A stretch of 64,000 bases of DNA from Engraulis encrasicolus (lineage: Eukaryota > Chordata > Actinopteri > Clupeiformes > Engraulidae): the NCBI RefSeq assembly GCF_034702125.1, contig NC_085866.1, positions 20,562,315 to 20,626,314 on the forward strand, written 5' to 3'. The position numbers were made by a program, and so were the translations under genes. Positions 41,537 to 64,000 of the stretch are shown one piece after another. The stretch's first letter is position 1; each line of letters begins with the position of its first letter. The notes beneath the pieces were generated by a model. That model was not told the DNA's origin. It worked only from the letters and a program-made list of their open reading frames with translations, and searched no databases.

Positions 41537-44500
41537 TCACTCCTTCTTGCCTCCCCACTTGGCCATCTTGTTGTTTACAGGAGTCTTCATGAACCGGCTG
41601 GACTTCATGTACGCTGAGATCTTGTCAAGAGCCTGGTGGGTATAAACAACAACCAAGAAACACACATACAGATCAGACGGGCACACTAAGAACATGATTA
41701 AGTGATAGTTAGTTAACCAACAGGAAGTGGAAAACCCAATAATAGGGGCAACAATGGCTCAATGGTTAGAGCACTGGCCTTTAGATCAGAGGGTTGCCGA
41801 TTCAAATCCCACCCCTATCTACACCTCTATCCTTGGCTGAAGTGCCCTTGAGCAAGGCACCAAACCCAACATTACTCCAAGGACTGTAGCGTAACCAATA
41901 CCCTGTAAGTCGCTTTGGATAAAAAGCGTCAGCTTTGTCAGTGCAATGTAATATACCTGCAAGCATCATTTAATTAAGGAAACAAGGACTCCAGGCTCTT
42001 CTATAAGGTGATTTACCTCCACCACAAGGCTTAACCTCATTTACTACTTAACCAGCTTCTTACTGCACCACTTCTTACTACAGATGACGGGAAAATGTAG
42101 AAAGAATATACATTTCACTGAGAGATGAATAGTTACTCTTCTCTATGAAAAAGACCTAAAAAAGGTAGACATTCAGGAGTTATCGTACCTCAAAATGGTC
42201 AAGGAATGCTTTCAGGTTCTTGAAGTCGTCCAGACATTTGGCCTCGAACATGCGGTGCTGGTCCAGGAGCTCATACATGATGAAGTCCACAAAGGTGATC
42301 TGTGGAGAGCCAATGGAGAATATTATTAAGCAATATGACACGAGTGGGAGTGAGGTTGTTCTGGGACACCCTCACGGGTGTGATTCGCCGCAGGCACGAA
42401 GCCGCAGGCTGAGTGCCGTAGGTAATTACACCCGTGAGGGTGTCCCAGAACAACCTCACGACCACAAGTGTTATATTGCTTTTATACAATAGTTCCTTTG
42501 GTAATACAATTAGTTCATTGAAAGAAATGTTAAATTATTTTAATTACTTTATTTGATTGTTTATTTGCTTGTTCCTCCGCTCCGGAAAAATAGTTCCTGT
42601 TATTGTCTTTGGTTGCTGCGCAACGCGCACCACGTTGGTTACGGTTACTTTGTATCTTTGGTCGCGGAGTGATTATTAGATGTGAAGAGTCATTCATAGA
42701 GTGTTGGAGGATACCCTCACTCCTAGTGACGTGTAGAACGCCTCTTGTCCAATCACAATTTGTGAAATAACTCGACCGGATCTAACTATTGTATAATATA
42801 AAATAACCTATGGAGAGCCAATGGAGAATATTATATAAAATGACCTATGGAGAGCCAATGGAGAATATTATATAAAATGACCTATGGAGAGCCAATGGAG
42901 AATATTATATAAATATGACCTATGGAGAGCCAATGGAGGGCATTATATAAAAATGACCTATGGCGAGCCAATGGAGGGCATTATTCAAATGGAAAGGTGC
43001 ACTGCAGACAAACTAAATTGAGAAAATAAAAGTCTCAGTCGGTGCACCAAAATTAATTACGGTATTATTCTTGTTTTTCACATGGATAGTACAGTATATC
43101 ATGAAAGTGAATACACCCCTCACAGTTTTGCAGATTTTTGAGTATATCGTTTCATAGGAAAGCATTACAGAAATTTCACTTTGACACAATGATTAGTGAC
43201 CTTTTAACAACATATTTAACCGCTTAAATTTCTTGTTCACTCAGAAAAAAACAAAATACAGCCATTAATGTTTGAACATGTACTCACAAAAGTGAGTACA
43301 CCCCAGATTAAAATCCGGTAGAGAAGGGGCTATGTTGGCTCGAATCGTCTCGAAATGAAACGAAATGAAAAGGGATGACAAGGGAGGTCATCAGTGTGCG
43401 TTTCAACCTTTCTTTGCATTGAACTTTTACATTTTGAGTCTGCATCTGGCTTAAATAGATTGGTGAGAGATTTGAATGCAATCCTAAGGAGAATATAATG
43501 ATCTGCTTCAGTAGTCACAGTGCATGTTGACATGTATGTTTCTTTTAAGGTGTATTTCAGATTGCCAATGTTGACAGCATTCATGCATCCCCAAACCATG
43601 TCAGTCCCACTACCATGCTTGGCTTATGAGAGGATACACCTTTTTTGTAAAACTCACTTGTTTACCACCACACATGCTTGACACCATCTAAAGCAAATTT
43701 GTTTATCTTGGTCTCAAGAGAGATGAACAGACCAAGGATATGGATCACTGGAACCATGTTGTGTGATCTGAAGAGACCAAGATAAACAAATTTGCTTGTA
43801 ATTTGGCATTTTTCCATGTATTGTTTCATATGCTGCTTCTACATGACTGCTGATATTGTGACAAAAAAAAACATACAATTCTCTGCATAGGGAGTAAGTA
43901 GCCCCCAATCTCATTGAGGGTGAAAAGAATTGTGGAAGTGTGTGCTCAGGGGCACTGAAGCATGCAAATCCATTTTGGTACACCCCAAAAACTTTGAACA
44001 GTCGAATGAAATCATCCCAGCTGGCCTTTCATAAATAAAACTGCCATTGGTTACTGGTAAAGTAGAAGTTATACTGGAGGAGGAACGATTGGATGAAGCA
44101 CTCATGGAGGTGCTCATGATTGAGGAAGCAGAATCAGGACTTCAAACAGGGCTACTTCACAGGGATCATTGACTTTCAAAACTCTTCGAGACTTGGTCTG
44201 ACCAAGAGCATAACAATTAACATTTCTCAAACGGCATGATTGACCTGCCTCCCTAGGTTTGCTACTGGTTCCCGACAAAGTGGGTGGAGTTTCCGGTTTC
44301 TAGGGAGATCAAAAATGATATTTACATTGCTCTTGGCCTGACTAGAAGCAACACAGAATGTGTTGCGTCACTAGGAGGGCGTGGCCTGGATAACTCAAAA
44401 TGGCCTTTAAGATTTTTTTTAAACGTTTATGTACCAAATTTTTTAAAAACTTTCAAAATGCATTCTGAGTTTTCTGGTCATGCCTTGGACTACTCTCTGT

Positions 44501-47500
44501 GAAGTATCCCAGCCTGAAGTACAAGTACAGAGGCACTTGGAAGTTATGAGAAGACACAAAGTGGCTTTGAAAGCTCAGGAGGCTGAGCAAATAAGCTTAC
44601 TCAGGTGCTCATCTGTACCAGGTGAAGTGTAAGTCCAAAAAAGGGGAGGAAAGAGCAGAGGAAAATGAGAAAAATATAAAATATCCATATATTAAAAGCT
44701 TCTAATATGATATTAAACTTTTTTTTATATTTTGCTCAAATCTCACAGTGCCTCTACTCTTTCCTCCCATTTGTGGTCCTAAAAGTGACATTGGTTGTTT
44801 GCATGACTGCTGTATATACCGTACCTTGTCCCCTGCGAACCACTTCCTCTCTCCCAGGAACTCGGAGAACTGCTTCAGGGTGTCAGGAAGCTTCTTCAGG
44901 TAGCCAGGCTTCATCTTCTCCTGCAACCAAAATAAAGACCATCATTCATACGGGATTTTTTTGTTGTTTTTATATTTTTGGGGCTTTTTCGACTTTATTT
45001 AATAGGACAGTGTGAGAGGTAGACAGGAAGTGAATTGGGAGAGAGATGGGGAGGGGTCGGCAAAGGACCCGGGCCGGGAATAGAACCGGGTCAGCCGTAT
45101 AGCAGGCGAGGGCCCTACCGGTTGGCCACGGCTGGGCCAATTAAGACATAAACAAGCAACAGATCTTAAGCCAGGCTCAGATTTAATGACTATCGGCCCG
45201 ATTCTCGTCCAAAAAAAATCCTTGCGATTGCTGCGGGTGAGATTTCCTTGTGTGCAACGTTCTAAGATAGATTTTTGGCAGCTAAAAGAGTTGCCGATTG
45301 CAAATCGTAGAAATCAAACATTGTTTGATATTTCCGACTTCAAATAGAACGTTGGGTATTGTCTCGACTCTCGGGTGGTTACGATCAGGGATAAGATTGA
45401 CAGTTGCGATTCTCTTTATGTGTGCGGTGCACGACGACATCAAAATCAGACACAAAATCGGGAGTCGTGTAGTTTTAGCCTGGCTTTAGTGTCTAAAACT
45501 TGACTGAATGTTTTAATAATGGAACTCTTATAAGTAATGTTTTCAACGCATCTTTGCTGCATCATAAAAAGCTATGCCCTCAATGTGCTCCAATAATAAA
45601 GGTTTCATTCTAGACAACTGACATAACCCTGTTGTAATGGTCCCAACATCTCAACATCCTATTATTATAGGTAAACATGTATAATAATGTCTTCTTAGTA
45701 GACTTAGTACTTAGTAAATAATTAACCAATGGTGAACAAAACATTAATATTTATAATATTAACTAAATTTTATTCATGCTTAATAAAATATCTACAAAAA
45801 ATATGTTGTGATTTTACAAAACATTATTTTTATTGATCTACAAACAATTTGTAGCCTAAATGTTTGATAAATATAAAATATTAACATGACATTTCCAAGT
45901 CATTTACAAACATTTGTTAATGTTTTGTTCTTCATTTGTTCATTATTTACAACGTGTTGTTAATGCTTTATAAGCACACATTATTGTTAAGTGTCAGCCT
46001 ATTATTCCATGTGAAGAACACAGATCAGAAACCACTTCCACTTACGAAGTCTGTGTAGCACATCATGACAAAGCCATTGCGGAAGTCCATGGACTGGTTC
46101 TCGATGAGGTCCACACGCACCTTCTCATCCTCGCTTTCCCCACCTAAGTAGAATGGTAGATATACATACTTTTGTTTATAAACATTGTGTTGTGAGGAGG
46201 GGAAAGATACTGACAGCCAACCACATGCCAACCTCATTTTTTGACCGACAGCGATTTCCAACAATCAGAGGTTGAACAGTGCACAGCCAGGGTCACGCAG
46301 CCAGGGACCGTTTACAAACGGAGAATCCATGTATAGTGTAGAATTGCAGAGGGCATGACTGGATTGATAGAGATGAGAACTTACAGAGGTTGTGCTTCCT
46401 GGCGATGTACCTCATGATGGCATTGCTTTGGACAAGCTTCCTGTCTCCATCCACAAGATAAGGCAACTGCCCAAGAAAATGATGTCAATAAAAACAGGTT
46501 TCAACTTTTACAACTACCATGTCCACTGATAACACACTGGAGTAGCCGTATACTCACATTGGGGAAATCCATCCCAAGTTTGAATTTCTCATCGAACCAG
46601 CAACTCTTGTCATAATTGGGAGCTGTGTGAGGTGAAATAAATAAATAAATAAATTACTAAACAACCACTGTCTTCCACTGTCCGCCCCAACCCTTGCCTG
46701 GCCCCTGGTCCAGTAGCAGTTATTCTGCATTGAACTTTGCATAGGGTCTAATTGTGAGGATATCTATGGTGCCGATTTGATAGCCTCACTGATAGGTCAT
46801 TTGATAATGTGTATGGTTAAGAGTCAGGGCATCATTGAATGCTGCAATAAAATGCCTAATCTCATAGAAATCCCCAGGGTATTCCATAGGACTACACGAA
46901 ATCTGGTCATATTTCTTCACGTTTTATGACAGAGGCACTCTTGGAATTCACCAGATACTGAATAATTTTACTTTATTTAGGTGGTAAGGTGGTAAAATAG
47001 CTTACAATACAAAACACAAAGTGAATACAATTCTGCATGTGATCGGATCTTACAGGATCCCTTCTGTTGGGGATAAATTGCCTGGAAATACAATGGTATA
47101 TTAAAAACTCCTACCTTCACCGCACGCGTAGACTTTCTCTTCATATTTGGTCTCGGTGTACTCCAGCAGCAGACGGATGGGCTGCGCGAGCTGTAGAAGG
47201 GGCGTATGCTACTTTTAACACAATGGCTGGAAAATACTGTCTGGAGTTTATAATGTGCTCATTTTATGATAGTTTCAAGATCATTACAGGTTGATAGCCT
47301 TGCAATTCATTCACACCTTCTATCAAAATGTTACAGTGCGGACCAGGACTTATTAATACGTGAAAAAAACAGAGCTGGCAACAAAAGCCTTTGTTGAAAA
47401 CCACGAGATGAGAGGCGGCGCGTGCAGAAGCCGGTGGTTATGCAAGGTTTTCGGCTTTGTATAGGTTACTTAGAAGCAGCGAGGTGCAGAAGTGCATTTC

Positions 47501-47691
47501 TGGAGTAGGCCTAGCATTCGAACACAATGAAGTTACATTGTAGCCATATTAAAACACGACACTGCATGAGCATGGCTTGTTTAATAGTTTATGCAACAAA
47601 TGGGCAGCTTTAGACTGCAATGCAAAACGCATTTGACGCGAATATCGAATCTTACCCCTCGAATATCCCAATATGCCAGAGTCATTGCCAT
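41537..47691 (-). CDS. gstm: Glutathione S-transferase, mu class
   Basis: Eight coding exons on the - strand, in order: 47656-47691 (ATG 47689-47691), 47115-47190, 46558-46622, 46385-46466, 46046-46143, 44825-44920, 42189-42299 and 41537-41632 (stop 41537-41539). Phases join into 219 residues, the family length. [12 protein letters not shown] carries the catalytic Tyr7. FPN-LPYL (cis-Pro) and LVQSNAI (residues ~70-76) are the glutathione-binding elements. The helical C-terminal domain includes KWFAGDKITFVDF and ends AKWGGKKE. The cytosolic dimer conjugates glutathione to electrophiles. The intron before 42299 holds repeated acceptor copies and an insertion. A CCAAT-type AGCCAATCAG lies ~155 bases upstream of the ATG. 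Confidence 0.96.
41748..41945 (+). mobile_element. tRNA-derived SINE in the last gstm intron
   Basis: A-box-like TGGCTCAATGG and B-box-like GGGTTGCCGATTCAAATCCC near the start, then GTGCCCTTGAGCAAGGCACC and a tail AAGTCGCTTTGGATAAAAGC. This tail is widespread in teleost SINEs mobilised by L2-type LINEs. Confidence 0.88.
42300..42985 (-). repeat. 37-bp tandem copies of the gstm exon acceptor region
   Basis: The - strand acceptor context CCATTGGCTCTCCACAG immediately before the exon ending at 42299 recurs as CCATTGGCTCTCCATAG in five further units. On the + strand these start at about 42806, 42843, 42880, 42918 and 42957 (the last with TCGCCATAG). Four units keep the full CTCTCC-ATAG. The insertion at 42327-42795 separates them from the true site. 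Confidence 0.9.
42327..42795. mobile_element. Insertion with a near-perfect hairpin, inside the gstm acceptor repeat
   Basis: About 42328-42482 is a long palindrome: GAGGTTGTTCTGGGACACCC on one side and GGGTGTCCCAGAACAACCTC on the other, with outer AAGCAATATGACAC / GTGTTATATTGCTT. The rest, to TATACAATAGTT-like inverted motifs near 42482 and 42790, is GC-rich and non-coding. It splits a 37-bp repeat unit, which resumes at about 42796. Confidence 0.7.
43090..44200 (-). pseudogene. Degraded Tc1/mariner-like transposon
   Basis: The left end has the fish Tc1 signature GTGAATACACCCCTCACAG and an internal CAAAAGTGAGTACACCCC repeat. On the - strand, broken transposase-like frames include [17 protein letters not shown] and, after frame changes, further fragments. 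No intact DDE frame and no clear right terminus. Confidence 0.75.
44985..45140 (-). mobile_element. tRNA-derived SINE (reverse)
   Basis: TTCGACTTTATTTAATAGGA, a GACAGGAAGTGAATTGGGAG body and a reverse-complement tRNA-like end (GGGAATAGAACCGGGTCAGC ... GGCCACGGCTGGGCC). A recognisable fish SINE type, ~155 bases. Confidence 0.7.
45167..45489. mobile_element. TIR element with TAAGCCAGGCT ends
   Basis: The left end TTAAGCCAGGCTCAG and right end TTAGCCTGGCTTTA are inverted repeats, with CGATTCTCG / CGGGAGTCG subterminal motifs. No coding capacity. The AT-rich stretch 45490-46020 after it shows nothing recognisable. Confidence 0.6.
46144..46345 (-). repeat. Inverted second copy of the 12610-12790 repeat
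   Basis: Shares TTTCCAACAATCAGAGGTTG and the adjacent segments with 12610-12790 in reverse orientation. It reaches to within a few bases of the gstm exon ending at 46143. Confidence 0.6.
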
Positions 47692-49890
47692 CTTGTCAAA
47701 GTTTTCGTCGTTTTTATTACAATAAAATGCGCACGGACTACTTCACACAAACCCGCAGACTTCCACGAGGAACGATTGAATAAGAAGGTTGGGCACTGAA
47801 TGTCAATGGCTGTGGGGTGAACAGTAGGACCTCCTCCGCAGTGAAATAGCCAATCAGGATCTGAGAGCGTGGAGAAGACTCATTTCACAGACAGATCAAG
47901 TGGCATGCGGATGGCGCGCGGTGGTGTGGTGGAGGATATTACTTTATGGATATGGAGCTTCATGGCTCATACACATAGCTCCGCCTTTGTCAAATATGGT
48001 GTAATATGGTGTATTATTAAAGTCAAAAGACTTTGCTGCTGCTGTGTCAGTTAGCTTTCAGGGAGAGAGATACAGTAGGCCTATGGGGCATTTTTTTTTT
48101 AATATAGTGTGATTTTGGCTGCCCATAATAATGTTAATGTATTCCAAACACCCTCCTCGCCAGTGCCAGGCAGAGAGGTAAACAAAGAAAAGGCCTATCC
48201 AGCCATCCAGGAACTTCCCATTGTCATTAGGCTGTGCCCCACAGCACACATTGCGCACTGACACTGCAGATGATGAAAGTGCATGCCAGATCCATGTAAG
48301 AGGGGCAGCCCCATAGGAGCAGTGCCACAGTGCCATGATCAGGTTACCTCAGACATGGAGGAGGCTGGGAGAGAGAGAGAACTGATTCATTACAGAAGGT
48401 AAAGGGAAAGTGTCTGTCCCTCCCAGCCCCCATGCACAATTTAAAGTGCCATGGGCTAAAATGAGGAAGAGATTATCATTTTCCATAGACCATATCGCCT
48501 TTTAATTGTTTTCTACCTGACATACTGTGTAGGTAGGGTGACCAGATTTTTGTAGTCTGAAACCGGGACACTTCGTGCGTAACTGAAGGACAATATTTGG
48601 CGGGCGGGTCTGGGGGTCCTCCCCCAGGAAAATGTGTATTTTTAGATGCAATTTCCAATTTCCTGCACTCTAATCAATTTTAGAGGGAGGAATGACAAAT
48701 CGCAACTGACTCCTTTAAGACTTTCTATACAAGCGCTGGCTTCCATTAATTGTGGCAGGTAAACATGTAAACTTTTCCATATATTTACCCTGATAGGCAT
48801 AGTGGTTGGCCAAAACCGGGACATATTTGTGTCCCGAGAGGGTTCGCTCGGGACCTGGGACACATAACTCCAAACCGGGACTGTCCCGGTCAAACCGGGA
48901 CGTCTGGTCACCTTTACCATGACGAGGGCCCCCATACCGGTAGATTCCAGTCAAGGCCCCCCTCTTCTGTGTACCCCCTTTCATTATTTTGTTGTATGTT
49001 TGTCAGTTTATGCAAAAAAAAATTTTTGTTGTGCTGTACTTTTCCTGCCATCCTGCCGCGGCCTCCCTAGCACCTCCTCGCGGCCCCCCAGGGATCCCCG
49101 GCCCCCACTTTGAAAACCACTACACTATACAACCCTGTCCATCGGGCCCTATATTAGAAATGAAGTGGTGATGGGAGGGTTCAGATTGCCCCGGTCCCTT
49201 GGAGGACAAATGGCTCCCTGGGCCTGTGCCCAGTTGGCCCAAACATTATTCCGTCCCTGGTGCCACGCCCTTCAGAGCAGGGCCCCTCAACTTTGTCAGC
49301 ACCAAGGTCCGGTTTGATTCCCCCCTTTTATGCTGACTGGCAGACACACGTGTATTAGGGGACAATTTTGGTGATATTCCAGGTTGGTAGGTAACAAGAT
49401 TATCTAACCCAGTGTTCGTCAACAGAGCTCTGCAGCCCCCCATGGGAGCGTTAGAGAGGCCTAGGGGGGGCGTTGGTAGGGATACAGCTGAGAGGAGGGG
49501 TACACTGTTGTCATTGGGGGGCATTTGCCCTATTGTATTGTCTAATAGTTAAGGATGGAGGGGGGAGTGGTTCTCAACCTTTTTTGAACAAACACTCCCT
49601 TTACACTACGCCCCCCCCCACGCGCGCGATCTCGCCACCACGTCAATGGGAGTTACAGTACGACACTGCTGGAGGACCTAGCTTAGTGCTACCGATACTG
49701 TTTGAGGCTTCGGGAGGGAGGTTTACTAACTTTCCATGCCAACTCTGCTAGTTAGCCTCCGTTACACTTTGAGCAATCCTTCCCATTGATGCCATTTGTG
49801 TTTGCCCATGTAGCTCATGGCAATTTGGCCATAAAACACACAACTGTAATCTAATCCGTGACATTCACCACATGACTCATAGCAATAAAA
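47692..49890. other. gstm 5' region and spacer with repeat fragments
   Basis: gstm 5' sequence runs to about 47900. After it come an S1 SINE fragment (48150-48360, -) and a TIR element at about 48535-48913 (AGGGTGACCAGA ... TCTGGTCACCTTT, GGGACA-rich). GGCCC-rich debris follows at 49040-49260, and a relative of the 25134 hAT MITE lies at about 49400-49600. No coding exon seen. Confidence 0.5.
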
Positions 49891-49893
49891 TAT

Positions 49894-60116
<10,223 letters not shown>

Positions 60117-62033
60117 CTGTGGTGCAGGAGCAACAGTACACCAGAAGGGGGCGATCATTACACACACAGTAGGCATGCACGCAACCAAGCATAAAAATGC
60201 TTGATCAACACGAGATCTGCTTAGTCTAATAAAGGTGGAGTTGAATGCTCGGCAAACAAGTTGGACAGTTTTTTCTAACATGATTTCCCAAGACATAAAA
60301 AACGCTGCTTCCTATTTGGAGCCAGCGAGTGAACTGCCTCACAAGCATGTGGGCTACACCTGCAAATTCACGTCAGATTGATGAATGCCAATCACCGCAG
60401 ATTACCGACGGCATGGAGGAGGTCTTCTGCCCAGCACTTGCTCTTATGGTACTGCGCAGCTGCTAAGCAAAACTTTTGTTCCCGCGATGGTTTAACACCA
60501 TGTGACATGACTGTGGCGCAGAGGTCACTCACTCCCTTATGCTGCGTTGTGAACAGAAATTCTAATAGTGGGGTCGTAATAGGCTCAGTCATTTCAAATT
60601 GGTGTTAAAGTTTGGTTTTCACTTCCAAGTTGATGTTTTGGGTATATAGAACAATTTGAGTTCGAGTGTCAAACACAGAGATAACAAAATGGCCTGTGGG
60701 GGGCGCTCTAAAATATATAAACTGCTATAACTTTTGATTAGTTAAACCAAATTTAACATATGAGCTATGTATGGATTCAGCATGAAGAGGAGAAACCAGT
60801 GAGCTAAGTATTTGGTTACCAGATTAAAGACACACTGTGTAAAAAACACACTTTTAGCCAATGGACAGCTAAATCCGGGCTTTTTTTAAGAAAAAGGGGT
60901 GGGAATGCCCTCAAAGTTGCAATGAAACATAATTTATTGTTACAAGTTATTGTAAGCAAAGCCTGGGTTATCACTTAACTTGATTTGTTCAGAATATCCC
61001 TGAAGCACACAGATACTAATAGGATACCTTTACACAAATATGGCTGCATATAGCTTATGTTATATAAGTTATGTGATATTTAGCACCCAACTTGCAACTT
61101 TGAGTGTATGAATTTAGCAATAATAATAATAATAATAATAAATACTATGGGGAGCATCATTTTTTTCCTGCATTCAAAAAGCAAACAGAAGACCATAGGG
61201 CTAACATTTATTCCAATACTCCACTCTACAATAACTATGACAGAGAACAGATGCAAAAACAGTCAGTGGTCAGTCTTAGAAATTGCATGTGCACTTGCAC
61301 AGACGTGTGCACTTTAACTCTGCCTTTATGCACTTGCACCGAGATCTGGCAGGTCTATTTGTACAAGTACTAGTACAGCTGCACTTCACCTCTAGTTGGA
61401 ATACATCTTTGGTAGTGTAGTCCAAATCTGGGAACTGTTCATTTGTTACCAGATTGGCAGGCATTTCTGGCAAATGCAGATGATAAGAACGGTTTTCATT
61501 CCTGTCAGCTGGTAACAAATGGAGAGTTCCCAGATGACAGAGATGTCCTCATAACAGCAGATGATTGTGTCTACCATGTATGAAATAGTCCTATAGTATT
61601 ATTTAGTATGCTTGCCAAAGGCCTCTGCTTGCCGCCAGCAAGCATAGTAATTGTTCTCCAACAGTTTATTTAGTATGCTTGCGGGAAAGCATACCAATTG
61701 TTCATCAACAGTTTATTATTATTCTACATTTTTCCATTCACCTATGGGAATCGCCATTCATTAGTACGCCGGCTTTTAATCGTTGCAGCGTTCGAGATAG
61801 AGACACGGTTCGAGTCCCAAATTGAACGGCTCGAAAAGGGCTCAGGGTGGTGGATTTTTTGCTGGCCTACCCCCTTTCATTCGTTCACCAGACTTGTTTT
61901 TCCTCAGTTTTCTCTCTGTTTTCCCCCTCATTGAAATGAATGGTAGAATGGTCAAGATGATGATGTCACAAACTGTGGCAGTTACAGTGAGAGGCGACCT
62001 GTCCTAGGGTTTTTAACTAGGTATCAACTAGGT

Positions 62034-62327
62034 CAGTGATTCTCAAAGTGTGGTCCGGGTACCACTAGTGGTCCGCGACAGAGCTCAGGTGGTCCTTGAG
62101 GGGATTTCTATTTTTCCAAGACAAGCTAGCAGTAAACTATATTTGTATCATTATTACAAAGCTAAACATAGCTGAAGTTTCGTTTTCACCATAATAAGAA
62201 AAAAGTATGATCTGCATCAAAATGAGCAGTGTCAAATTAGCACCCGACAATCAATTCAATTGACAGGTGGTCCTTGAACATTTTTGGGGGGACTAAGTGG
62301 TCCTTGGTCTGAAAAAGTTTGAGACTG
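62034..62327. mobile_element. hAT MITE with perfect 8-bp target duplication, nested
   Basis: Flanked by AACTAGGT (62026-62033, 62328-62335). Ends CAGTGATTCTCAAAGTGTGG and AAAGTTTGAGACTG are inverted. The interior repeats GTGGTCC(T/G). It inserted inside the 3.3-kb structure. Confidence 0.9.
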
Positions 62328-62804
62328 AACTAGGTAAAGGCATTGTCAGAGAGGCCTTGGCTCTGAATACAAACTGTGTGAAGATCATAAGCCAACTCGT
62401 ACAAATGTTTCAGAGAGAGCAGTTTTAAAATCCCTATGATGTGACCCCATTCACTTACGAAAAGCTCAGCGCATAGGCCTGAATATGTCCATTTTTTGAC
62501 TGAACCATTTGGCCTAGAAAAGGGATCTCAGCTTTGACATGAAGAGCAGGGTTGTGCCATTTGTGTGTCAATATCATCTGACAACTTGCAAAACTTTTGG
62601 AGGTATGACAGAGTAAAAATAAGGCTGCGCATATTACTCAGCTATTGTCACCTTGAGAATCTTCATTCATACACACACACCAAGGAGGTCTACATTACTT
62701 ACTGTATCATTGACACACACACATGCAGCCATGTAGAACTTTAGACCTCTGCTGTCACTTGGGCAACCATGGCCTAATATGTTGCTGTGGCCACTCTATA
62801 CAGT

Positions 62805-63112
<308 letters not shown>

Positions 63113-63219
63113 AGACCTCTATCTCTTTCCCTCGTGTTTCTCTGTGTGTATACAACAGCTCTGTGTGTGTGTGTGCATAAGCCGCAAGCATACTAATAGC
63201 ATTGTCTCTCCGGAAAGTC

Positions 63220-63284
<65 letters not shown>

Positions 63285-64000
63285 GATTCATTTTATTCCA
63301 GATATAATGTTTTTTTGTGATTTTATTTGTGAATAGAATATGGCTTGATTGAAAAAAAATTGATACTCATGATACTAAATTCATAAACTCAAAGTTGCAA
63401 GTTGGGTCCTAAATATCACATAGGCTTTATGCAGCCCTATTTGTGTATAGGTATCCTAGGTATCTTTGTGCTTCAGGGATATTCTGAAAACATCAAGTTG
63501 AATGATATCCCAGGCTTTATTTACAATAACTTGTAACAATAAATGATGTTTCAATGCAACTTGGAGGGCATTTCTACCCTTTATCTTAAAAAAACCCTCA
63601 ATTTTGCTGTCCATGGGCTAAAAGTGTGTTTATGACATAGTATGTCTTTAATCCGGTAACCAAATACTTAGCTCACCAGCTCCTCCTCTTAATACTGAAT
63701 CCATGCATACCTCATATGTTAAATTTGGTTAAACTAATAAAAAGTTATAGCAGTTTATATATTTTAGAGCGCCCCCCGCAGGCCATTTTGTTATCTGTGT
63801 GTTTGACACTCGAACCCAAATTGTTCTATAGACCCTAAACTTCAACTTGGAAGTGAAAACCAAACTTTAACACCAATTTGAAATGACTGAGAAAAATTGC
63901 ACATGCCTCCGACCCCACTATAACCAGGATGCTCCACGCGGACACAGTGACCATGTTCGCTCCCTAGCAAATTGGCTGCCTGGCCGAAAAAACGCTGTCT

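Noticed and set aside
41757..41810. tRNA gene candidates at SINE heads (also 33040, 62850)
   Set aside because: A/B-box-like promoters are present but no full cloverleaf; the downstream sequence is SINE body.
42300..42500. CRISPR-like appearance of regularly spaced short repeats near 42806-42985
   Set aside because: Units are contiguous with no unique spacers, the locus is a vertebrate intron, and the units match the neighbouring splice acceptor.

Overview
This window is nuclear DNA from a vertebrate, almost certainly a ray-finned (teleost) fish. The genes are split by GT-AG introns and the proteins read as clear orthologues of vertebrate DEF6, ATP5PB, EPS8L3, GSTM and AMPD2. The non-coding DNA is full of (CA)n/(GA)n tracts, tRNA-derived SINEs, hAT-like and other miniature transposons and a Tc1-like relic, which is the usual teleost mixture. 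I cannot name the species.

Layout. 1-8.8 kb: the last four coding exons (perhaps five) of a def6-type gene on the + strand. 9.9-16.2 kb: a complete seven-exon atp5pb gene (+). 18.9-41 kb: a complete eighteen-coding-exon eps8l3 gene (+), with large introns loaded with mobile elements and ending in a 48-base terminal coding exon. 41.2-47.7 kb: a complete eight-exon mu-class glutathione S-transferase gene (-), convergent with eps8l3. 47.7-52.4 kb: spacer and probable ampd2 3' UTR. 52.4-60.1 kb: the last seven exons of ampd2 (-), whose 5' part lies beyond the window. 60.5-63.9 kb: a 3.3-kb structure bounded by about 530-base inverted repeats. The order and relative orientation eps8l3 / gstm / ampd2 match the human 1p13 block EPS8L3-GSTM-AMPD2.

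The genes share no pathway; the conserved block is positional. DEF6-type proteins are Rho-family exchange factors and EPS8L proteins are actin-regulatory adaptors. ATP5PB is a peripheral-stalk subunit of mitochondrial ATP synthase, GSTM detoxifies electrophiles and AMPD2 deaminates AMP.

The most unusual property is a recurring pattern that ordinary annotation would miss. Exon edges, meaning the last or first 15-60 coding bases together with their own splice site, are present in two to six tandem copies in the flanking intron, usually separated by (CA)n, (CT)n or (GA)n. I see this at two def6 exons, one atp5pb exon (with GC donors), one eps8l3 exon, one gstm acceptor and at least three ampd2 exons. 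Several eps8l3 acceptors also lie within about 10-30 bases of mobile-element ends. Together these suggest that splice sites in this genome are being copied and rebuilt by microsatellite-associated duplication and by transposon insertion.
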